Source: Streptomyces sclerotialus (GTDB lineage Bacteria; Actinomycetota; Actinomycetes; Streptomycetales; Streptomycetaceae). Taken from it: a stretch of 64,000 nt of DNA. This document shows positions 30,914 to 38,824 of this stretch, piece after piece (the first letter of the stretch is position 1; each line of letters begins with the position of its first letter). The DNA lies in contig NZ_JBFOHP010000002.1 in NCBI RefSeq assembly GCF_040907265.1, forward strand, positions 5,518,001 to 5,582,000, written 5' to 3'. Both the position numbers and the translations under genes were made by a program. The notes under the pieces were generated by a model. That model worked only from the letters and a program-made list of their open reading frames with translations. It searched no databases and was not told the origin of the DNA.

Positions 30914-31858
30914 TCAGGCCAGCAGGCCGGAGCTCTGCCAGAGCTTGCGGCCCGCGCCACGCAGTACGCCGATCTCGTCCAGGAAGTCGGTCAGCCGCTT
31001 GGCGCCGGTCTGCATGACCTCGCGCCGGTGTGCGCTGGCCTTCACCTGGGCGACGGCCTCCGCGCGGTTCAGCCCGACGTTCGTGTAGACCATCGGGTTG
31101 ATGAACGCCTGGGAGAAGACGCGGGCGAACTCACCGGAGGTGAGCCGGGTGAACTCGCAGCTCCAGCGGGGCGCCGAGGTCATCTGGCGGCGCAGTTCCT
31201 CGCGGGCGTACCGGACGTGCCGTGCCTCCTCCACGACGTGGATCCGCGTGACGCCGCGGACCAGCGGCTGGATGCGCTCGTCGGGGAAGGTGAGCCGCTG
31301 CATCCAGTCCAGGATCTCCTCCCCGAGGAGGGTCGCGGTGAACGAACCGGGCGTCGTGGAGACCGTCTTGAAGAGCCGGCCGAGGTTGTGGTGGACCTTG
31401 GAGACCGGGTAGACGGGGGCGCCGCTGCGGGTGATCAGCTTGGCGAACATGTTGGAGTGCCGGCACTCGTCGGCTATCTCGGTGAGCGCGTAGCGGACGT
31501 GCGAGCTGGTCGGCGACTTGTCGTAGATGTGCCGGGTCAGCAGCTGCATCAGGATGATCTCGAACCAGATGCCGAGGGACGCCAGGGACGCCGCCTCGTG
31601 CTTGGAGAGTTCGATGCGCTGCTCCTCGGGCATGCGATGCCACAGCGGGGTGTCGTAGAGGGAGACCAGCTCCGGAGGCCAGAACCACTTCCCCTCCTCC
31701 AGCGGGGCGTCCCAGTCCAGCTCGGTGTCCGGGTCGAACGAGTGCTTCGCGGAGGAGTCCAGGAGGCGCTCGGCCACCTGCTCGCGGTCCTTGAGCAGCC
31801 CGAGGGCGTCCCGCAGGACCTCGGCCTCCGCCGTACTGATGTCAGGAGCTGTCGTCAT
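30914..31858 (-). CDS. AurF-like diiron oxygenase
   Basis: A 314-residue helical diiron protein of the p-aminobenzoate N-oxygenase (AurF) family. The carboxylate/His metal ligands appear in HEAASLASLGIWFEIILMQ, EIADECRHSNMF, GEEILDWMQRL and RIHVVEEARHVRYAREEL, giving the repeated ExxxH pattern. The start at ATG 31858 is chosen over GTG 31897 because the earlier codon has no ribosome site. AurF itself oxidises an aryl amine, but many genomic members have unknown substrates. It faces a second, unrelated diiron gene across a 169-base shared promoter region, with a TetR gene behind it. Confidence 0.85.
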   Translation of the reverse strand: MTTAPDISTAEAEVLRDALGLLKDREQVAERLLDSSAKHSFDPDTELDWDAPLEEGKWFWPPELVSLYDTPLWHRMPEEQRIELSKHEAASLASLGIWFEIILMQLLTRHIYDKSPTSSHVRYALTEIADECRHSNMFAKLITRSGAPVYPVSKVHHNLGRLFKTVSTTPGSFTATLLGEEILDWMQRLTFPDERIQPLVRGVTRIHVVEEARHVRYAREELRRQMTSAPRWSCEFTRLTSGEFARVFSQAFINPMVYTNVGLNRAEAVAQVKASAHRREVMQTGAKRLTDFLDEIGVLRGAGRKLWQSSGLLA

Positions 31859-31914
31859 GGCTGTGGGTACCTCGCTCGTGGGGTTACCGGCGGTCACGTC
31901 TTATGAGACTGCGT

Positions 31915-31954
31915 GTCAGTAAGGGCGTCAATCCCCTGTGCGCGACTTATTGAC
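31915..31954. promoter_or_regulatory. Candidate operator in the divergent diiron-gene promoter
   Basis: GTCAGTAAG (31915-31923) and CTTATTGAC (31946-31954) form a 9-bp inverted repeat with one mismatch and a 22-base gap. It lies centrally between the AurF-like and ferritin-like genes, where the adjacent TetR protein might act. The spacing is wide for one TetR dimer, so two half-operators or a promoter hairpin are also possible. Confidence 0.4.
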
Positions 31955-32027
31955 CCGTCGGTAAGGTGCGTGTGAGCCTGCCAACTACCGGGCGCACCGC
32001 GGCGTTCGGTACCCGAGGAGGCTGCCC

Positions 32028-33134
32028 ATGTCCACACATGACCTCTACGCCACCGGCCCGGGCGAGCAGCTGTGGCAGGTGCCCGCCACCGGCGCGGCCC
32101 GCTTCACCTGGGAGTACGACGACGGCCGCGACCGCCTCCTCGCCCTCTACAAGAAGGGCAAGGACAAGCAGTGGGACGCGGACCTGCGCATCGACTGGGA
32201 CCTGGAGGTGGACCCGTACGACCCGCTCGGCACCCCCGACGAATCCATGTCGCTGTACGGCACCAGGTACTGGGACAGGATGTCGGCGAAGGAGCGCGGA
32301 GAGCTGCGGCAGCACTACACCTCCTGGCAGTTCAGCCAGTTCCTCCACGGTGAGCAGGGCGCGATGGTCTGCGCGGCCCGGATCGTCGAGTCGGTGCCCG
32401 ACCTGGACGCGAAGTTCTACTCCGCGACCCAGACCATGGACGAGGCGCGGCACGCCGAGATCTACAGCCGCTTCCTCCAGGAGAAGATCGGGATGCTCTA
32501 CCCGATCAACGACAACCTCCGGTCGCTGCTGAACGACACCCTGAAGGACTCCCGCTGGGACATGCCCTACCTCGGCATGCAGGTCCTCATCGAGGGCCTC
32601 GCGCTGGCCGCCTTCGGCATGATCCGCGACACCACGGACAAGCCCCTCCCGAAGCAGATACTCGCGTACGTCATGCAGGACGAGGCCCGCCACGTCGCCT
32701 TCGGGCGGATGGCCCTGCGGGACTACTACAAGCAGCTCACCGAGGCCGAACTGCGCGAGCGTGAGGACTTCGTCATCGAGGGCTGCTACCTGATGCGCGA
32801 CCGGCTGCGCGGCCTCGAAGTGCTGGAGAACTGGGGCATACCGAAGGCGGAGGCCGAGGAGTTCACCGAGCAGTCCGAGTTCCTGCACCTCTTCCGGAAG
32901 CTGCTCTTCAGCCGCATCGTCCCGTGCGTGAAGGACATCGGCCTGTGGGGCAAGCGCCTCCAGCGGGCCTACCTCGACATGGGCGTCTTCGACCTCGGCG
33001 ACTCCAACCTGGACCTGCTGATGGCCCAGGACGAGGAGCTGGCGGAGAAGCTGGACGCGGAACGCTTCGCGGCCGAGGAGGCGGCCCGTACCGCCGAGGT
33101 GGCCGAGGCGATCGCGCGCGGCGGCGCCGCGTAG
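32028..33134 (+). CDS. Ferritin-like/R2-like diiron protein
   Basis: A 368-residue helical protein with two metal-ligand helices of the ribonucleotide-reductase-R2/ferritin type: HGEQGAMVCAARIVE, TQTMDEARHAEIYSRF, VLIEGLALAAFGMIRD and VMQDEARHVAFGRMALRDYY. The paired DEARH motifs strongly indicate a diiron centre. The reaction is unknown; oxygenase, oxidase or desaturase roles are all possible. The start is ATG 32028, preceded by GAGGAG. It is the first gene of a two-gene unit with the small membrane protein, whose start overlaps its stop by one base. Confidence 0.85.
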   Translation: MSTHDLYATGPGEQLWQVPATGAARFTWEYDDGRDRLLALYKKGKDKQWDADLRIDWDLEVDPYDPLGTPDESMSLYGTRYWDRMSAKERGELRQHYTSWQFSQFLHGEQGAMVCAARIVESVPDLDAKFYSATQTMDEARHAEIYSRFLQEKIGMLYPINDNLRSLLNDTLKDSRWDMPYLGMQVLIEGLALAAFGMIRDTTDKPLPKQILAYVMQDEARHVAFGRMALRDYYKQLTEAELREREDFVIEGCYLMRDRLRGLEVLENWGIPKAEAEEFTEQSEFLHLFRKLLFSRIVPCVKDIGLWGKRLQRAYLDMGVFDLGDSNLDLLMAQDEELAEKLDAERFAAEEAARTAEVAEAIARGGAA

Positions 33135-33583
33135 TGTCCGGCAGACCCCGGCGGCCCGGCCTGCCCCGGTCGGCGGCCGGCTGGACGATGGCCGTCTTCG
33201 GCGCCTGCGCGCTGATCATGGGGGTGACCGGGCTGGTGGCGCCCGGCGCGCTGCTCGGCGCGCTCGGTTTCGCCGACCCGGCCGTCCGCGCCCCCGCCGA
33301 CCACACCCGGACCTTCCTCACCGCGTCCTCGACGGCGTCCCTGAACATGGGCGCCTACTACCTGCTCGCCGCCGCGGCCGACTGGCGTGCCTTCTTCCGC
33401 TGGACCGTGCCGTTCCGCCTGCTGACCTGCGCCGTCTTCACGGTGGCGGTGGCCGGCGGCGCGGCGCCCGCGGGCTTCCTCGGCGTCGGCCTGTGGGAGG
33501 GCGCGGGCGCGGCGGCGACGGGGTACGCGCTGTTCAGGGAGCGGCGGATCAGAGAGCGGCGGGGAACGTCGTCCGGAGGCTGA
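33134..33583 (+). CDS. Small four-helix membrane protein
   Basis: A 149-residue protein starting at GTG 33134, sharing its first G with the upstream TAG stop. About four hydrophobic segments are visible (TMAVFGACALIMGVTGLVAPG, NMGAYYLLAAAADW, FRLLTCAVFTVAVAGGAA, GVGLWEGAGAAATGYALF), with a basic C-terminus. No named family is recognised with confidence. Its coupling to the diiron gene suggests a membrane partner or electron-transfer context. Its last 35 bases overlap the end of the convergent DUF3291 gene. Confidence 0.75.
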   Translation: MSGRPRRPGLPRSAAGWTMAVFGACALIMGVTGLVAPGALLGALGFADPAVRAPADHTRTFLTASSTASLNMGAYYLLAAAADWRAFFRWTVPFRLLTCAVFTVAVAGGAAPAGFLGVGLWEGAGAAATGYALFRERRIRERRGTSSGG

Positions 33584-34025
33584 AGGCGTGCTGGGTCGGG
33601 CCGTGTTCGCGCAGGTGGAGCAGGCGTTCCTCGGCCTCGGCGACGGTCGGCTCGTGGCCGGCCGGGACCCACCACAGGGCGGCCATCGCCTCGTCGGCCT
33701 TCTCGAACCACTCGCGGCGGCGGGCCAGGAGCTCCCGGTGGAGACCGGTGTACATGAACGAGGTGAGGGACGGGAGGTCCCGCCACACCGACATATTGAT
33801 GATCAGCCACTTGTCCCCGAAGACGCTGATGTCGGTGGCGTCCCCGCCGTCCGACTTCAGCCGCCAGACGAACCCGTCGGCGGCGTCGGCGACCGCGTTC
33901 ACCGGGTCCAGCCCGTCGACGAAGTCCTTGAGCAGAGGGGAGTCCAGCGGTGCCTTGAGGCGGGCGATGTTGACCTGGGCGAGCGCTGAGGACGCGGGCG
34001 GCTCGGTCTCGGATGACGTGATCAC
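33549..34025 (-). CDS. DUF3291 domain-containing protein
   Basis: A 158-residue protein matching DUF3291, a dimeric ferredoxin-like barrel related to antibiotic biosynthesis monooxygenase folds. Landmarks are LAQVNIARLKAPLDSPLLKDFVDGLDPVNAVADAADGFVWRL, then INMSVWRDLPSLTSFMYTGLHRELL and WFEKADEAMAALWWVPAGHEPTVAEAEERL. The start is GTG 34025. Its ribosome site is the AGGG inside the right arm of a 12-bp hairpin that ends directly before the start codon on the coding strand. The 3' end overlaps the convergent membrane gene by 35 bases. Confidence 0.85.
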   Translation of the reverse strand: MITSSETEPPASSALAQVNIARLKAPLDSPLLKDFVDGLDPVNAVADAADGFVWRLKSDGGDATDISVFGDKWLIINMSVWRDLPSLTSFMYTGLHRELLARRREWFEKADEAMAALWWVPAGHEPTVAEAEERLLHLREHGPTQHAFSLRTTFPAAL

Positions 34026-34053
34026 GCCCGCACCCTGGTCACAGGGTGCGGGC
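34026..34053 (-). terminator. 12-bp hairpin abutting the DUF3291 start codon
   Basis: The arms 34026-34037 and 34042-34053 pair perfectly with a 4-base loop. On the minus strand it lies between the end of the ABC ATPase gene and the GTG of the DUF3291 gene. It could terminate the ABC transcript, or hide the DUF3291 ribosome site in a leader structure. Confidence 0.7.
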
Positions 34054-34080
34054 CGGGGCACCGGGGCGACCGCATCGTGG

Positions 34081-34920
34081 TCAGTGGCGGCCCGAGCGGG
34101 CCAGCCAGCGGCCCTCGTGCCGGGTGACCTCGATCGGGCGGCCGAAGCAGGCGGTCATGCCGGCGTCCGTCAGCACCTCGTCCACCGGCCCCTTCGCCTG
34201 GAGGCGGCCCTCGCGCAGCAGCACCGCGTGACCGATGGCCGGCGACAGCTCCTCCAGGTGGTGGGTCACCGTGATCGTCGCCAGCTCCGGCCGGTTCAGG
34301 GCCAGTTGGTGCATGGTGTCGATCAGGTCCTCGCGGGACGGCAGGTCGAGCGCGTTGAACGGCTCGTCGAGCAGCAGCAGCGAGGGGTCGGCCATCAGCG
34401 CGCGGGCGATCAGCAGCCGGGCCCGCTGCCCGCCCGAGCACACCCCGTACGGCCGGTCCGCCAGGTCCTTGCACTCCAGCTCGGTCAGCAGCGCGTGCGC
34501 GCGCTCCCGCGTGGCCTCGTCGTACTGCTTCCACAGCGGCTGCACGGTGCCGCTGGCGCCGGTGAGGACGACGGTGTGCCCCGGAAGGTCCTGCGGTACC
34601 TTCTGCGCGCTGGAGACCAGGCCGATCGCGGCCCGCAGCTCCCGTACGTCGACCGTGCCGAGCCGGTGCCCGAGCACCTCGACGGTGCCGGTGGTGGGGA
34701 ACATCAGCGCGCCGACGAGGCGGAGGATCGTGGTCTTCCCGGCACCGTTGGCGCCGAGCAGCGCCCAGTGCTCCCCGTTGCGTACGGACCAGTCGATGCC
34801 GTCGAGGATGACCTGGCCGGTGGTGATGCGGCGGACGCTCGCCCCCGAAAGGGCAGCGATCACGCGCGCCTGGGTGTCGTCCGATGGGCTCATGCGCGGC
34901 AGGTTAGCTGCATTGGGCAT
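34081..34920 (-). CDS. ABC transporter ATP-binding protein
   Basis: A 279-residue ABC ATPase. Walker A is GANGAGKTTI and the Q-loop region is GLVSSAQKVPQ. The signature CSGGQRARLLIARALM precedes Walker B LLLLDEPFNAL and the switch His in TVTHHLEEL. No permease gene is adjacent, so it either pairs with a distant membrane protein or belongs to the ModF/YlmA-like soluble group. The start is uncertain: ATG 34920 (used here) or ATG 34893; neither has a strong ribosome site. The gene stands alone between two hairpin-bounded units. Confidence 0.9.
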   Translation of the reverse strand: MPNAANLPRMSPSDDTQARVIAALSGASVRRITTGQVILDGIDWSVRNGEHWALLGANGAGKTTILRLVGALMFPTTGTVEVLGHRLGTVDVRELRAAIGLVSSAQKVPQDLPGHTVVLTGASGTVQPLWKQYDEATRERAHALLTELECKDLADRPYGVCSGGQRARLLIARALMADPSLLLLDEPFNALDLPSREDLIDTMHQLALNRPELATITVTHHLEELSPAIGHAVLLREGRLQAKGPVDEVLTDAGMTACFGRPIEVTRHEGRWLARSGRH

Positions 34921-35014
34921 GTTTGTGCGGGGAGTGTCCGGCGGGTGGACGCGCGGGCACGCGGCACCCGGCCGGTCCCGCCGGCGCCCGCTCGCGCACC
35001 TCGCCGCCGGCCGC

Positions 35015-35482
35015 TCAGCCGGACGCCAGACCCAGCAGCGCCCGCATCCGCGCGTACTTCGCCGTCAGCCGCTCCCGGGTCGCCGGATCCAGTACCGCCA
35101 GCCGCTCCGGATCGGCGTTGTGCGCGAGGTCGGCCTCCTTGACCAGCAGCGCCCCGGGGGTGGCCAGGATGCGCGCCGCGTACTCCTCCGGCGGCTCACC
35201 GGCCCGCTTCGTGACGGCCAGGACCATGTCCTTCGTGGCCGGTGCCAGCGCCGCCTCCGCCAGCCACTCCGCCGACAGCGCGTCGTCCTCCACCGCGTCG
35301 TGCAGCCACGCCGCCGCGATCTGCTCCGCACTCCCGCCGCGCGCCCGCACCCCGGCCGCCACCGCCGCCAGATGCTCGGCGTACGGCCGCCCGGCCTTGT
35401 CGGTCTGCCCCTCGTGCGCCCGGCGCGCCAGCGCCTCGACCTCGGCCAGGGTCAGCGGCACCGTTCCCCGTGTGTCATCCAT
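35015..35482 (-). CDS. Small HD-domain phosphohydrolase-like protein
   Basis: A 155-residue HD-superfamily protein. The metal-binding pattern is His in RPYAEHLAAVA, then AAAWLHDAVEDDAL (HD pair with acidic follow-up) and Asp in KEADLAHNADPERL. This order resembles the hydrolase domain of RelA/SpoT and of small alarmone hydrolases such as Mesh1. It could therefore hydrolyse (p)ppGpp or another nucleotide, but substrate cannot be settled from sequence. The start at ATG 35482 follows an AAGGAG site 11 bases upstream. It is the last housekeeping-type gene before the secretion-like locus. Confidence 0.82.
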   Translation of the reverse strand: MDDTRGTVPLTLAEVEALARRAHEGQTDKAGRPYAEHLAAVAAGVRARGGSAEQIAAAWLHDAVEDDALSAEWLAEAALAPATKDMVLAVTKRAGEPPEEYAARILATPGALLVKEADLAHNADPERLAVLDPATRERLTAKYARMRALLGLASG

Positions 35483-35581
35483 GAGGCCATTGTCTCCTTG
35501 TAGAAGCGGGCGTAGGACGGCAGAAGTGGCTGCAGTGAACCCCCAGAGGGGTGAGCCTCTTGCGTTCTGCTGACACACGGC

Positions 35582-37321
35582 TCATCGCGTTCCCGGGCCG
35601 TACTTCGACAGGGAGTCATTCACCTGGGCGGCGTGCGGTCCCTCCCACCAAGGGACGGTCTCGACGAGGGCCGGCCTGCTGCCCGAGGCCAGAACCAGAA
35701 CCCGGCCGAGAGGCATGGAGCTCAGGTCGGAGAAGTGCAGGGCGCGCTCTTGGTGGGCGGATGGACCGATGGCGCGGGCGCGCTTGCCTGAGCGGCCGCC
35801 GAACTTGGGCCTACGCCTCGTCCCGTGGCCGGTGAGGCCGGGCTCGCCCGTGAGCCGGGAAAGATCACCGAGGAATTTGCCGGTCGGGGTGCCACCGCCG
35901 TAGACCCGTATGTTCGCCGCGGACCACAGCTTCTCCATGCCGCGTTCGCCCCAGACTGCGACGCCTTGTGACCAGGATTGCAGTAGCGCCATCAGAATGA
36001 TGCCGCGCGCACCGTAGTGGGGGAACAGGTCGGGGAGGGCGCGCCAGCGGCAGATGTTGGCGACCTCGTCCAGGACGCCGATCAGCGGGACCGGGAGCCG
36101 GCCGTCGCGCTGCTCGGCCGCGTACTCCTCGGCAGCCTCGACCACCGCCACGGTCAGCGCGGTCACCAGCGGACCCGCGGAGGCCTGGCCTTCCCGGGAG
36201 AGCGCATACAGGACGCCGCCGGACCGTACGAAGTCATGCGGGTCGAACTCCGGCAGCGGAGTCCCGTCCGCCGGTGTCACCCACCTGCTGACATCGGTGC
36301 TGACCAGGAAGGAGACGATCTGCTGTGCCGTGCCGTAGATGCCACCACGTTGGTCGTCTGGAGCGGTTGTCACCCCCCGCACCTCATGCGCCGGCAGGAT
36401 GTGGCCTGCGGAGCGCAGGATGCGCTCGGGCGTGTCGTCCTTGGGGTCGGACAGCCAGGTGCAGACCTGTGTGATGGGCAGCTCACCGGTGGCTGCCGCC
36501 AGCAGCAGATTGGACAACAGGGTCTGGGCCGCAGGCCCGAAGAAACCGTCGGTGTACGCGTTCGTGTCCCGCGAGCCGGACACGAAGTGGTCGGCCAGCT
36601 TGCGGGCCTTGACGATGTCGGTGACGTACGAGAGCGGGTTCCACCACCAGCCGGGCGGCTCCTGCACGACGTGCTGCGGATCGAAGACCCACACGGGACC
36701 GCGGGCGGCCCGTGGACCGCGCGTCGCATCCACGATGTCCCGTTTGTTGGAGGTGACCAGCACCGCGCCTGGCGCGTCCAAGACTGCAGGGATCGCACGC
36801 CGCGTCGTCTTGCCCCTGCGCGGTCCCCAGATGTCGATGTGCATGTCCTCGAACGATCCGTACAGCGGCTGCCCGGCGTGTACGGACCGGCCGATGGGAA
36901 CACCGGGCACATCGGTCGACGTGACCGGCTGCTGGGCCGTGGTGACCGGGCTCAGGAGCGCGGGCTCGCCCGGTTCCTTGTTCTCGCCCTCGGCCGTGCC
37001 GCGTGCCACCTCATCGGTCTTCGTCCGGTCACGGGACCGCCGACGCAGGCGGTACCACAGCCCCACGGCGGCGCACGGCACCAGCAGCTCGCCGACCGCG
37101 ATCGCGGTGGCCGCGTCACCGGGCCACGCGTAGTCGCCCTTCGCCAGATCGATGACGAACATCAACGGATTGCCGTCGGGGGCCGGCCCACCCGTGACAG
37201 CCGCGCCACCCTTCGCGGCCAGCCAGGCGAGGCACGAACCCATCAGGAGGCTGACGACGGCAAAGATGATCTCGGCCGTCCAGTCGTCCTCGCCCCCGGA
37301 GTTCTTCTTGTCCTCGGTCAC
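35582..37321 (-). CDS. VirD4/TraG-family type IV coupling ATPase
   Basis: A 579-residue membrane ATPase. The N-terminus carries two hydrophobic segments (TAEIIFAVVSLLMGSCLAWLA and a second near residues 65-88), the usual VirD4 anchor. The ATPase core has Walker A GPRRGKTTR near residue 167, Walker B PLIGVLDEVANIC and a conserved ILMALLQSWSQGVAVWG helix. Coupling proteins select and pump DNA or protein substrates into a type IV channel. It is the last gene of the minus arm, 52 bases or so behind the lipoprotein gene. A relaxase, its normal DNA-processing partner, is not seen in the window. Confidence 0.9.
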   Translation of the reverse strand: MTEDKKNSGGEDDWTAEIIFAVVSLLMGSCLAWLAAKGGAAVTGGPAPDGNPLMFVIDLAKGDYAWPGDAATAIAVGELLVPCAAVGLWYRLRRRSRDRTKTDEVARGTAEGENKEPGEPALLSPVTTAQQPVTSTDVPGVPIGRSVHAGQPLYGSFEDMHIDIWGPRRGKTTRRAIPAVLDAPGAVLVTSNKRDIVDATRGPRAARGPVWVFDPQHVVQEPPGWWWNPLSYVTDIVKARKLADHFVSGSRDTNAYTDGFFGPAAQTLLSNLLLAAATGELPITQVCTWLSDPKDDTPERILRSAGHILPAHEVRGVTTAPDDQRGGIYGTAQQIVSFLVSTDVSRWVTPADGTPLPEFDPHDFVRSGGVLYALSREGQASAGPLVTALTVAVVEAAEEYAAEQRDGRLPVPLIGVLDEVANICRWRALPDLFPHYGARGIILMALLQSWSQGVAVWGERGMEKLWSAANIRVYGGGTPTGKFLGDLSRLTGEPGLTGHGTRRRPKFGGRSGKRARAIGPSAHQERALHFSDLSSMPLGRVLVLASGSRPALVETVPWWEGPHAAQVNDSLSKYGPGTR

Positions 37322-37373
37322 CCGTGTGGTGTCCCTTCTTGCCTGTCGGTGTGGGAGTCAGCGGGTATCCGGG

Positions 37374-38783
37374 TCAGACGGTCCGGGTGGCGAGGACGAA
37401 AAACCCGCCGTCGGAACGCAGCACGGCGTATCGGCCGTCGGTCGAGAACTCGGGCAATTCTTCGATCCCGGACCGCAGGATCTTCTTGTCACGCATGTCC
37501 AGGGCGACCGACGCGCCTTCGCTCAGGTCTGCGTACAGCACGCCATTGCCGGGAAGCGCTCGCGGAGTGATGCTTTGCTCGTCCTCCGCCTGCCGCCAGA
37601 GCTCTTCGCCGGACTCGGTGTCCCAGCCCACGGCACCCTCTCCGAACTGGGTCACGGTGATCTTGCCGTCGGGGGTGGTGGCGAATGCATCGTCGTCGGT
37701 GACCGAGTTGTACTCGATGGCGGGCCCCTGGGTGATCCGATGCCCGGTTCGCGCGTCGATGAGGGTCAGAACGGAATCCGTCTTGCCGTAGGCCGACCAC
37801 GCGAGGAGGGCCTTGTCCTTGTCGCCGTCCTCGAAGGCGGAGACCAAGGCACTGGTTCCCCGGTCCGCGGACAACTGCTCGCGTACCGCGGCCGGCGGCT
37901 CCAGGTCCTCCGTGCTCCACAGCATCTTGCCGGTGACGGCGTCGGTGGCCACCTGCCACTCGGAAGAGGGCTGGTAGGAACTGTCCACGGAGATGTCAAT
38001 GCCCGAGCCCTGATCGAGCCGCTCGCCACCCCCGGCGAGCGGCCGGGTGTGGACCGTTCTGCCCCCGCCGATGGGGATGTGCTCGCCCCCCTCGACGACA
38101 TCCCCTTCGTCGACGAGCGAGCCGCGCCGGACCGGCAGGCCCGCGTACTCCGTGTCGTCGAAGGACGAGCTGCCCAGCTGCACGCCCCGTGGGTCGTACA
38201 TGGTGAAGACGGACTTCAGCGAGCTCTTCTGGAGGCCGTCGGCCGGAGTGCGGACGCGGCTGCGTACCAGCAGTGCGGGAGAACCGTCCTTCCACTCGCC
38301 GACCTGCACCACGTCCGCGGCGGCGGAGCGCTGCTCGTCCGGGCCGCCGGCAGGGTCCTCCGCGACCTTCACCTCCAGCTTCTTGCGCAGTGCCCCGGTC
38401 TTCAGGTCACGCAGGCGGACGATGAACCGACTGTCGGCGGAGTCCTCCTGCGCCGCCTCCTCGACCAGCACCGCAGAATCACCGACCGTGCAGCGCTCCT
38501 CGTCGGAGTGACCGTCGCGCACTGTCCCCGCGTACCCCGCGCACTTCCCGGCTTTCTTCGACGCCAGGCTCCAGGACGGCTTCTCGGCGAGACCGGGTAT
38601 GGCCGGGCCGGTGAGTGCGGGGCCCGCCTTCCCGGTCCCGTCCCGGGGGGACGCGGCAGCGGACGGACGTGCGCCCCCCGTCCCGGTCTTCGGGCCGCCC
38701 TTCGCCTCGCCGACATCGCATCCGGTCACCAGTGTCAAGGACAGTACGAGACCGGTAATGGCCGCGCGGTGAGTCCTCTGCAA
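37374..38783 (-). CDS. PQQ-repeat-like beta-propeller lipoprotein
   Basis: About 469 residues. The N-terminus is a lipoprotein signal (ITGLVLSLTLVTGC, lipobox LVTGC) followed by a Gly/Ala/Pro-rich spacer. The rest shows repeated strands with Trp and DxxTG elements (SEWQVATDAVTGKMLWSTEDL, GWDTESGEELWRQAEDEQ), a pattern of PQQ-like beta-propellers. The start is taken as TTG 38783 because GGAG lies eight bases upstream; GTG 38789 is in frame but too close to that site. Surface propellers of this type serve as scaffolds. Its position between the coupling ATPase and wall hydrolase suggests an envelope part of the same machine. Confidence 0.78.
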   Translation of the reverse strand: MQRTHRAAITGLVLSLTLVTGCDVGEAKGGPKTGTGGARPSAAASPRDGTGKAGPALTGPAIPGLAEKPSWSLASKKAGKCAGYAGTVRDGHSDEERCTVGDSAVLVEEAAQEDSADSRFIVRLRDLKTGALRKKLEVKVAEDPAGGPDEQRSAAADVVQVGEWKDGSPALLVRSRVRTPADGLQKSSLKSVFTMYDPRGVQLGSSSFDDTEYAGLPVRRGSLVDEGDVVEGGEHIPIGGGRTVHTRPLAGGGERLDQGSGIDISVDSSYQPSSEWQVATDAVTGKMLWSTEDLEPPAAVREQLSADRGTSALVSAFEDGDKDKALLAWSAYGKTDSVLTLIDARTGHRITQGPAIEYNSVTDDDAFATTPDGKITVTQFGEGAVGWDTESGEELWRQAEDEQSITPRALPGNGVLYADLSEGASVALDMRDKKILRSGIEELPEFSTDGRYAVLRSDGGFFVLATRTV

Positions 38784-38824
38784 GACCACATCTCCGTTTC
38801 CTGTTGCTGGACGAGCCTGAGCGT

